Assembly (NCBI GenBank): GCA_022833215.1
Contig: JAIPUZ010000012.1
Coordinates: 1 to 40,145, forward strand
Source of the DNA: Mesorhizobium sp.
Lineage (GTDB): Bacteria; Pseudomonadota; Alphaproteobacteria; Rhizobiales; Rhizobiaceae
Direction: 5' to 3'
DNA: 40,145 bases
The position numbers and the translations under genes were made by a program. The notes under the pieces were generated by a model that saw only the letters and a program-made list of their open reading frames with translations, did no database searches and was not told the origin of the DNA. This document shows positions 34,100 through 40,145 of the stretch, one piece after another. Positions within the stretch are counted from its first letter, which is position 1. The number at the start of each line of letters is the position of its first letter.

Positions 34100-35746
34100 T
34101 TGATCGACGACGACAACGGCACGCAGAGAAGCTCGACCCTCGCCCCTTTCAGGCACGGAATATTCCGCGCCGTATGGACAGCCAGCCTCGCTTCCAGTTT
34201 CGGCGGCCTGATCCAGAGCGTCGGCGCTGCCTGGCTCATGACCTCCATCACGACGTCTTCCAACATGGTGGCGCTCGTTCAGGCTTCGACGGCGCTGCCC
34301 ATCATGCTGTTCTCGCTGGCCTCCGGCGCGATCGCGGACAGCTTCGACCGCCGCAAGGTGATGCTGGTTGCGCAGGGCTTCATGCTCGTCATTTCCATCC
34401 TGCTCACCATCTTCGCCTACCAGGGTCTCATCACGCCCTGGATGCTGCTGTCCTTCACCTTCCTGATCGGCTGCGGAACGGCGCTCAACAACCCCTCATG
34501 GCAGGCCTCGGTCGGCGACATGGTGCCGCGCGAGGATCTGCCGGCGGCGGTGGCGCTGAATTCGATGGGCTTCAACCTCACCCGCAGCGTCGGCCCCGCC
34601 ATCGGCGGCATCATCGTGGCGGCAGCCGGCGCCGCCGCCGCCTTCGCCGTCAATGCAGCCAGCTATGTCGCGCTGCTCACCGTGCTTGCCCGCTGGAAGC
34701 CCGACGTATCGCCCTCCAAGCTGCCGCGCGAGACGCTGGGGGCCGCCATGGGCGCCGGCCTCCGCTACATGGCCATGTCACCCAATATCGGCAAGGTGCT
34801 TCTGAGATCGTCCGTGTTCGGCTTCACCAGCGGCTCAATACTGGCGCTGCTGCCGCTGGTGGCGCGCGATCTGGTCAGGGGCGGCCCGCTGACCTACGGC
34901 ATCATGCTGGGTGCCTTCGGCCTTGGGGCGGTCGGCGGCGCGCTGATCAGCGGCCGGCTGCGCCAGATGCTGTCCAGCGAGGTCATGGTGCGCTGCGCCT
35001 TCCTCGGCTTCTCGATCTGCTCCCTCACCGCGGCGCTCAGCCCCTATGCATGGCTCACCGCCACGGGCCTGCTGATCGGCGGCGCCTGCTGGGTTCTGGC
35101 GCTGTCGCACTTCAACGTCACGGTGCAGATGTCGACGCCGCGCTGGGTTGTCGGCCGCGCGCTGTCCATCTACCAGACCGCGACCTTCGGCGGCATCGCG
35201 CTGGGAAGCTGGGTCTGGGGCGTGGTGGCCGAGACGCATGGCGTAGAGGCGGCGCTGATTGCAGCCGCGATCTCGATGCTGGCCGGCGGCGCCATCGGTT
35301 TCGCCGTGCCGTTGCCGCAACTCACCACCATGAATCTCGATCCGCTCAACCGCTGGACCGAACCGCTGCTGTCGCTGGACCTGAAACCACGCAGCGGGCC
35401 GATCGCGATCATGATCGAATATGTGATCAGGGAAAAGGAGCTGCCCGAGTTCATCGAACTGATGGCCGAGCGTGGCCGCATCCGCCGACGCGACGGGGCG
35501 CGCAACTGGACGCTGGCGCGCGATCTCGAAAATCCCGATATCTGGATCGAGAGCTATCACACGCCGACCTGGCTGGAATATGTGCGCCACAACACCCGCG
35601 CCACCTATGCCGATGCGGAGATTTCGGAACGCATCCGCGCGCTGCACAGCGGCGCCGAGCGCCCGCGCGTGCGGCGCATGATCGAGCGCCAGACCAGCGC
35701 CCAGCAGGCCATCGTCACTCCCAAAGGCCCGATCGACCTGCACTGA
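34100..35746 (+). CDS. MFS_3-type exporter with C-terminal soluble domain
   Basis: The 548-residue protein has two parts. Residues 10-405 form a twelve-span major facilitator of the transmembrane-effector/EntS-like group (AVWTASLASSFGGLIQSVGA, SGAIADSFDRRKVML with the loop 2-3 motif, MVPREDLPAAVALNSMGFNL). Residues 415-530 form a soluble ferredoxin-like-looking domain (IAIMIEYVIREKELPEFIEL, WTLARDLENPDIWIESYHTP). The substrate is unknown. TTG 34100 is the only start that keeps the first span intact in this frame, with GCGGAG 8-13 bases upstream. The gene interrupts the flagellar genes between fliQ and flhA and has no evident motility role. Confidence 0.88.
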   Translation: MIDDDNGTQRSSTLAPFRHGIFRAVWTASLASSFGGLIQSVGAAWLMTSITTSSNMVALVQASTALPIMLFSLASGAIADSFDRRKVMLVAQGFMLVISILLTIFAYQGLITPWMLLSFTFLIGCGTALNNPSWQASVGDMVPREDLPAAVALNSMGFNLTRSVGPAIGGIIVAAAGAAAAFAVNAASYVALLTVLARWKPDVSPSKLPRETLGAAMGAGLRYMAMSPNIGKVLLRSSVFGFTSGSILALLPLVARDLVRGGPLTYGIMLGAFGLGAVGGALISGRLRQMLSSEVMVRCAFLGFSICSLTAALSPYAWLTATGLLIGGACWVLALSHFNVTVQMSTPRWVVGRALSIYQTATFGGIALGSWVWGVVAETHGVEAALIAAAISMLAGGAIGFAVPLPQLTTMNLDPLNRWTEPLLSLDLKPRSGPIAIMIEYVIREKELPEFIELMAERGRIRRRDGARNWTLARDLENPDIWIESYHTPTWLEYVRHNTRATYADAEISERIRALHSGAERPRVRRMIERQTSAQQAIVTPKGPIDLH

Positions 35747-35762
35747 CGCCGTTCGCCCCACC

Positions 35763-35789
35763 TTCGCGCAAGTTTGAGCGGTTAGCTTC
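35763..35789 (+). promoter_or_regulatory. Flagellar bipartite promoter element upstream of flhA
   Basis: The sequence is CGCGCAAG-N7-GGTTAGCTT (core 35765-35788), 46 bases from the second half to the flhA ATG. It gives flhA-fliR its own promoter after the MFS gene. Confidence 0.6.
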
Positions 35790-35825
35790 GCGAAGAGTTT
35801 GTGCAGGGAACGGCGACGGCGGACG

Positions 35826-37913
35826 ATGGCGATCAGCGAAAGCATTTCGACGGGCGCCCCCGCGCGCAACGCGCGCGACGTCTTCTTCGCGCTCGGCATC
35901 GTCGTCATTCTCGCCGTGCTGTTCCTGCCGATCCCCGCCTTCCTCATCGACATGGGGCTGGCCTTTTCCATCGCGCTGTCGGTGCTGATCCTCATGGTCG
36001 CGCTGTGGATCCAGCGCCCGCTCGACTTCTCCTCGTTCCCGACCATCCTGCTGATCGCCACGATGCTGCGCCTGTCGCTCAACATTGCCACCACGCGCGT
36101 CATCCTCTCGCACGGCAACGAAGGCACCCACGCGGCGGGCCACGTCATCTCCGGCTTCTCCAGGCTCGTCATGTCGAGCGACTTCGTCATCGGCCTGATC
36201 GTGTTCCTGATCCTGATCGTGGTGAACTTCATCGTCATCACCAAGGGCGCGACCCGTATCGCCGAGGTTGGCGCGCGCTTCACCCTCGACGCCATCCCCG
36301 GCAAGCAGATGTCGATCGACGCCGACCTGTCCGCCGGCACCATCGACGACAAGACCGCGCAGTTGCGCCGGCGCGAACTGGAGGAGGAATCCTCCTTCTT
36401 CGGCTCCATGGACGGCGCCTCGAAATTCGTGCGCGGCGATGCCATCGCCGGGCTCATCATCACGGCCATCAATATCGTCGGCGGCATCGCCATCGGCTAT
36501 CTGCGCCACGGCATGAGCATGGGCGAGGCCGCCGACGTGTTCATCAAGCTTTCGGTCGGCGACGGCCTCGTCACCCAGATTCCGGCGCTGATCGTCTCGC
36601 TGGCCGCCGGCCTGCTGGTGTCCAAGGGCGGCACGCGCGGATCGGCGGATCAGGCCGTATTCGGCCAGCTCGGCGCTTATCCGCGCGCGCTCTACGTCGC
36701 CGCATCGCTGCTCGCCCTGCTCGGCCTCATGCCGGGCCTGCCGCTGTTCCCCTTCATGGTTCTGGCCTGCGCCATGGCCGGTCTCGGTTACGTCATCCCG
36801 CAGCGGCACAAGCGTCAGCAGGCGGCGGAGGAAGCCGCCCGGCAGAGTGAAGCAGCCGCGAAGGCCGACGAGGAAAAGAACTCGGTCAAGTCGTCGCTGG
36901 CCACGGCCGAGATCGAGCTTCTGATCGGCAAGCAGCTTTCGACGCGGCTGCTCACCTCGCATCAGGAACTCGCATTCCGGATGGGCAAGATGCGCAAGAA
37001 ATTCGCGCAACAGTACGGTTTCGTCGTGCCGGAGGTGCGGCTGACCGACGATTTCGCCATCCCGCCAAAAAGCTACCAGATCAAGATCCACGGCACGGTG
37101 GTGGCCGAATACGAGATGCGCGTGGGCGAGATCATGGTGCTGCTCGGCAGCCGCGACCTGCCCGACATACCGGGAGAAGAGGTGAAGGAACCGGCCTTCG
37201 GCATGCGTGCCTATTCGGTTCTCGAAACATTCGCCGAGGACCTGAAGCGTGAGCAGCTCAACTACGCCGACAACATGTCGGTGCTGCTGACCCACCTGTC
37301 CGAAGTCATTCGCAACAACCTGCCGCAGCTTCTGTCCTACAAGGACATGAAGGCGCTGCTGGAGCGGCAGGACCCGGAATACCGCAAGCTTGCCGACGAG
37401 ATCTGCACCACGCACATTTCCTACCCCGGCCTGCAGGCCGTGCTGAAGCTGCTGCTGGCCGAGCGCGTATCGATCCGCAACCTGCACCTCATCATCGAGG
37501 CCATCGCCGAGATCGCCCCGCATGTGCGCCGCACAGAGCAGATCGTCGAGCATGTGCGTATCCGCATGGCGCAGCAGATCTGCGGCGACCTCTCCGAGGG
37601 CGGCGTGCTCAAGGTGCTGCGGCTCGGCAACCGCTGGGATCTCGCCTTTCACCAGAGCCTCAAGCGCGACGGCAAGGGTGAAATCCGCGAGTTCGACATC
37701 GACCCGCGCCAGCTCGAGGAGTTCGGGCAGGATGCCACCAACGCGATCCGCAAGCATCTGGAGGCCGGCGAGCGCTTCGTGCTCGTCACCGCGCCGGACG
37801 CGCGGCCCTATGTGCGCATGATCATCGAGCGCCTCTATCCCACCTTGCCGGTGCTCAGCCATGTCGAGATCGCGCGGGGCGTCGAGATCAGGGTGCTCGG
37901 GACGATATCGTGA
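35826..37913 (+). CDS. flhA: Flagellar export gate protein FlhA
   Basis: The 695-residue protein has about eight membrane spans in residues 15-330 with the FHIPEP-family signature around [21 protein letters not shown] large cytoplasmic domain that docks chaperone-cargo complexes follows, ending [19 protein letters not shown]. It is the main proton-driven component of the export gate. ATG 35826 is chosen because it is the first plausible start after the promoter element. It overlaps fliR by 4 bases. Confidence 0.97.
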   Translation: MAISESISTGAPARNARDVFFALGIVVILAVLFLPIPAFLIDMGLAFSIALSVLILMVALWIQRPLDFSSFPTILLIATMLRLSLNIATTRVILSHGNEGTHAAGHVISGFSRLVMSSDFVIGLIVFLILIVVNFIVITKGATRIAEVGARFTLDAIPGKQMSIDADLSAGTIDDKTAQLRRRELEEESSFFGSMDGASKFVRGDAIAGLIITAINIVGGIAIGYLRHGMSMGEAADVFIKLSVGDGLVTQIPALIVSLAAGLLVSKGGTRGSADQAVFGQLGAYPRALYVAASLLALLGLMPGLPLFPFMVLACAMAGLGYVIPQRHKRQQAAEEAARQSEAAAKADEEKNSVKSSLATAEIELLIGKQLSTRLLTSHQELAFRMGKMRKKFAQQYGFVVPEVRLTDDFAIPPKSYQIKIHGTVVAEYEMRVGEIMVLLGSRDLPDIPGEEVKEPAFGMRAYSVLETFAEDLKREQLNYADNMSVLLTHLSEVIRNNLPQLLSYKDMKALLERQDPEYRKLADEICTTHISYPGLQAVLKLLLAERVSIRNLHLIIEAIAEIAPHVRRTEQIVEHVRIRMAQQICGDLSEGGVLKVLRLGNRWDLAFHQSLKRDGKGEIREFDIDPRQLEEFGQDATNAIRKHLEAGERFVLVTAPDARPYVRMIIERLYPTLPVLSHVEIARGVEIRVLGTIS

Positions 37914-38665
37914 CAGCGCTGGCCGAAGGCGCCATTCTGGCGGCATTCCTCGCCTTCTGCCGCATCGGCGCCTGCCTGATGATCATGCCGGGCCTGTCCA
38001 GCGTGCGCGTGCCGGTTCAGGTGCGCCTGTTCACCGCCGTCGCCGTCACCATGGCCCTGCTCACCTTCCTGTGGGACCGCATCTTTCCCTTCGTCGACGG
38101 GACGCGCCCGGCCATCATGGTTCCGATGATCGTTTCGGAACTGCTCGTCGGCGGGCTGATCGGCGCGCTGACGCGGCTCTACATGGAGGCGATGCGCTTC
38201 ATCGGCACGGCGATCGCGATGCTCATGGGTTTCAACAGTATGGGCGGCACCGCGATCGAGGAAGCCGATCCGCAAGGTCCGCTCGCCGCTCTCATCTCGC
38301 TGTCGGCGCTGCTCCTGCTGTTCGTATTCGATTTCCATCTGGAAGTGATCCGCGCGCTCGTCGCCTCCTATTCGATCGCACCGGTCAACGTCTTCTTCAA
38401 CCCGCAATCGGCCCTGATCGACGTGGCCGATACGGTTTCGGAAAGCTTTTTCCTCGTGCTGCGGCTCGGCAGCCCCTTCATCGCCTATGCCATACTGGTC
38501 AACCTGACCATCGGCTTCGTCAACAAGCTGACGCCGCAGATACCGATCTACTTCATCTCCCTGCCCTTCGTCATCGCCGGCGGGCTGATCCTGTTCTACT
38601 TCGCCTTCTCGACCATGCTTTCCCTGTTCGCCGACGGCTTCCTCGGCGTGACGCTGGCAAGGTAA
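37910..38665 (+). CDS. fliR: Flagellar export gate protein FliR
   Basis: The 251-residue protein has about six hydrophobic segments and begins at GTG 37910, overlapping the flhA stop (GTGA). Typical parts are [37 protein letters not shown], and [20 protein letters not shown]. FliR completes the FliP5-FliQ4-FliR1 core channel. Confidence 0.96.
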   Translation: MTALAEGAILAAFLAFCRIGACLMIMPGLSSVRVPVQVRLFTAVAVTMALLTFLWDRIFPFVDGTRPAIMVPMIVSELLVGGLIGALTRLYMEAMRFIGTAIAMLMGFNSMGGTAIEEADPQGPLAALISLSALLLLFVFDFHLEVIRALVASYSIAPVNVFFNPQSALIDVADTVSESFFLVLRLGSPFIAYAILVNLTIGFVNKLTPQIPIYFISLPFVIAGGLILFYFAFSTMLSLFADGFLGVTLAR

Positions 38666-38668
38666 TCC

Positions 38669-39052
38669 ATGACCCCGCGCACCAGACGCCTGAAGAAACT
38701 CGTCAGGGTACAGGACCAGATCAGGGCGCTGCACGAAATGCATCACGCCATGCATCTGGCCAACGCCGCCTCGGCAAGACGCGAAGCCGAGGAACTGGCC
38801 GCGGGCTTCGACGCGCCGGGTTCGCTGTCGGCGCTCTTTCCGGATGTCTATCATCGCCGGATCGCCGACGCCTTCGCGCGCTGCGATGCCGAGCTTGAAA
38901 AAGCCCGCGCCGAGTCGTCCCGGCTGGCGACCGCCACGGCGCGCGCCAACATGGTGCAGCGCGATTACAGAGATGCCCGCCAGACGGACGAGCGCCGGTC
39001 CACGGAACGCATGCTGCTCGACCTCATCGAGCAGAAGCACAGGCGCAGGTAA
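38669..39052 (+). CDS. FliJ-like coiled-coil protein (candidate)
   Basis: The 127-residue, very basic and helical protein has no membrane span: RTRRLKKLVRVQDQIRALHE at the start, an Ala/Arg/Glu-rich centre and SSRLATATARANMVQRDYRD near the end. FliJ is a short antiparallel coiled coil that binds FlhA and FliI. No annotated fliJ is seen elsewhere in the window, and this gene is linked to flhA-fliR with a 3-base gap. The break near GFDAPGSLSALFPDVYH is not typical, so the assignment is tentative. Confidence 0.6.
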   Translation: MTPRTRRLKKLVRVQDQIRALHEMHHAMHLANAASARREAEELAAGFDAPGSLSALFPDVYHRRIADAFARCDAELEKARAESSRLATATARANMVQRDYRDARQTDERRSTERMLLDLIEQKHRRR

Positions 39053-39070
39053 TGAACGCCACGTCAGCCT

Positions 39071-39094
39071 GCGGCAAGCTTTCGGCGGCATGAT
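39071..39094 (+). promoter_or_regulatory. Weak copy of the flagellar bipartite element upstream of flgJ
   Basis: GCGGCAAG-N7-CGGCATGAT (39071-39094) keeps the CAAG half and the spacing, and lies 41 bases from the second half to the flgJ TTG. The second half matches poorly. Confidence 0.3.
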
Positions 39095-39126
39095 CGGCAT
39101 CGGAACAACGATAGAAGGCTCCTGTC

Positions 39127-39663
39127 TTGGCGATCTCTCCCCCCAGCGACATCGTGCTCGACGTGGCCCGCGCGGCCGGTCCCGAGGACATTCGCAAGGC
39201 CCATGCCGAACTGATGAACCGCATCGGCGGCAGCGACGCCTCCTTCGAGGTCGCAAACCCGCCGGCTGCGCGCGCAGCGGAACCGGCAAAGGGTGGCGAA
39301 AGCTTCAGGCGCTTCGAGGCGATGGTGTTGCAGACCTTCATCCAGAACATGCTGCCGAAGGACACCGAAGGTGTCTATGGCAAGGGTTTTGCCGGCGACA
39401 TGTGGAAGACGCAGATGGCCGAGCGCCTTGCCGACACGGTCGCCGACCGCGGCGGCATCGGCATCGCCAAGGCGCTGGCTTCTGCGCACTATCTTTCCGG
39501 CGCAGGAGCCGAAGCGGCCGGACCCGCTTCCCCGGACCGGAACAAGGCGGAGCTGAACGCCCGGCTCAACATGTCCTCGTCGCTCGTCCACCAGCTCCAG
39601 ATGCGCGTCGTGCGCTCGCTTGGCGAAGCCGGTCAGACCCTTCCAGAGTCCCGCAGCAAGTAA
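39127..39663 (+). CDS. flgJ: Rod-binding protein FlgJ, without muramidase domain
   Basis: The 178-residue protein corresponds to the N-terminal rod-capping half of FlgJ (FRRFEAMVLQTFIQNMLPKD, GKGFAGDMWKTQMAERLADT, GGIGIAKALASAHY). The C-terminal hydrolase half of enterobacterial FlgJ is absent, and a separate transglycosylase is encoded at 27085. The TTG start at 39127 is supported by GAAGG 8 bases upstream; there is no ATG nearby in frame. Confidence 0.92.
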   Translation: MAISPPSDIVLDVARAAGPEDIRKAHAELMNRIGGSDASFEVANPPAARAAEPAKGGESFRRFEAMVLQTFIQNMLPKDTEGVYGKGFAGDMWKTQMAERLADTVADRGGIGIAKALASAHYLSGAGAEAAGPASPDRNKAELNARLNMSSSLVHQLQMRVVRSLGEAGQTLPESRSK

Positions 39664-39672
39664 GGCCGCGTC

Positions 39673-39882
39673 ATGCACGAATATTCCGAATTCACTTCCG
39701 GCCTGCCCGCCCCTGTCTCCTCTTCCGGAGCTGGGTCGGCTGCGCCCGCCGGAAACCTTGCCACGCTTATCGGTCGCATCGAGGAGGCGGTGGAAGCCGA
39801 AACGGCCGCTATCCGCACCGACCCCACCTTCGACATCAAGGCAGTTCGACCAGATTCGGAAGCTGCCAGCCGAAAGGCGTGA
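39673..39882 (+). pseudogene. flgN: FlgN-like export chaperone gene, truncated at a sequence junction
   Basis: The open frame gives 69 residues. LATLIGRIEEAVEAETAAIR followed by TDPTFDIKA matches, from memory, the first third of the FlgN-like chaperone that follows flgJ in rhizobia, where FDIKASNARKSRYLYEL would follow. Here the match stops after FDIKA (about 39843), and the frame then reads about 12 unrelated residues to a stop. FlgN guards FlgK and FlgL before export. The family usually has 140-160 residues, so the gene appears broken by an insertion, rearrangement or misassembly. Confidence 0.6.
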
Positions 39883-40145
39883 ACCCGGTTGCGCTGCCGA
39901 ATTCGAACTGGCCGATGACATCTTCCATGATCCAGACTCCGGGGCAGAGATCTCCGACAGACGCCATATCGTCATGCGTCGACGGGTTGCCTGGATCGAA
40001 GCTAGCGGATCGGCCGTGAAAGATATGTGAATGCGGATTATTTACGAGTTGGAAACAATAGAAGGGTTATCAGATGAAACACGAGCAGGGCGATACCAAT
40101 GCCACCGAAGATAAAAGTCATTCTACCGAGAAATATACTTAGTTG
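39844..40145. other. Unassigned sequence beyond the flgN junction, AT-rich at the end
   Basis: No flagellar homology is visible in these 302 bases. GC falls to about 39% over the last 125 bases. On the minus strand a frame with codons down to 39836 gives a 43-residue peptide from ATG 39967 (contains DLCPGVWIMEDVIGQFEF), possibly the C-terminal end of an unknown protein. Short plus-strand frames also exist. Nothing is firmly supported as a gene. Confidence 0.5.
40038..40145 (-). CDS. Possible C-terminal end of a membrane protein, partial
   Basis: On the minus strand a frame enters from the right edge and stops at TAA 40038, giving 35 residues. They are strongly hydrophobic (FIFGGIGIALLVFHLITLLL) and end FPTRK, like a final membrane span with a basic tail. 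It is too short to identify. Base composition differs from the flagellar genes. Confidence 0.3.
   Translation of the reverse strand, partial: QLSIFLGRMTFIFGGIGIALLVFHLITLLLFPTRK

Noticed and set aside
35715-37946. Minus-strand open frame of 743 codons
   Set aside because: It is fully antisense to flhA, which is conserved along its length; the residues are His/Asp/Gly-rich shadow coding.
1-40145. CRISPR arrays, tRNA or rRNA genes, insertion sequences with terminal repeats
   Set aside because: No regularly spaced repeats, cloverleaf-like segments or transposase genes were recognised; only the last 300 bases look foreign and they are too short to classify.

Overview
The window is almost entirely a flagellar gene cluster from a GC-rich (about 63-65%) alphaproteobacterium of the order Hyphomicrobiales (Rhizobiales). 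A Mesorhizobium/Phyllobacteriaceae-like source fits best. The diagnostic content is the VisN/VisR LuxR-type pair, the orphan OmpR-type regulator FtcR/Rem, the periplasmic motor proteins MotC and MotE, the FliK homologue known in rhizobia as MotD, the FlaF/FlbT pair, and a FlgJ without a muramidase domain. No fliA, flgM, fliD, fliS or che genes are present in the window.

Layout. 1-1738: a lysine/aminoadipate-type aldehyde dehydrogenase (partial, minus strand) diverges from an acetylpolyamine amidohydrolase (plus). 2077-3536: visN-visR. 3526-8363 (minus strand): motA-fliM-fliN-fliG-flhB plus an unknown 149-residue gene that converges on visR. 8517-12464: a three-repeat DUF1217-type protein, flgF, fliI and an unknown single-span membrane protein. 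12540-18646: flgB-flgC-fliE-flgG-flgA-flgI-motE-flgH-fliL-fliP, closed by a terminator. 18832-20983: two tandem flagellin genes, each followed by a terminator. 21097-27696: fliF, a FliH-like gene, motB-motC-fliK(motD) and an SltF-like lytic transglycosylase. 27886-28554: ftcR. 28655-33935: flgE-flgK-flgL-flaF-flbT-flgD-fliQ. 34100-35746: a non-flagellar MFS exporter gene. 35826-39052: flhA-fliR and a FliJ-like gene. 39127 to the end: flgJ and the 5' part of a flgN-like chaperone gene. The homology of that last gene stops at about 39843, and the sequence then becomes foreign-looking and AT-richer.

Together the genes encode the export gate (FlhA, FlhB, FliP, FliQ, FliR) and its ATPase complex (FliI, FliH-like, FliJ-like). 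They also encode the MS, C, P and L rings, the rod, hook, hook-filament junction and filament, and the stator with its periplasmic accessories. Control would run VisNR to FtcR to the structural operons, with FlaF/FlbT setting flagellin levels.

The most interesting non-coding signal is a bipartite element, CGCGCAAG-N7-GCCTATCCT. It recurs 32-46 bases upstream of the first gene of at least six flagellar operons on both strands, with a weaker seventh copy. The flagellin genes instead carry CtrA-like TTAA-N7-TTAAC boxes, and the first has a perfect leader hairpin that is a candidate FlbT target.
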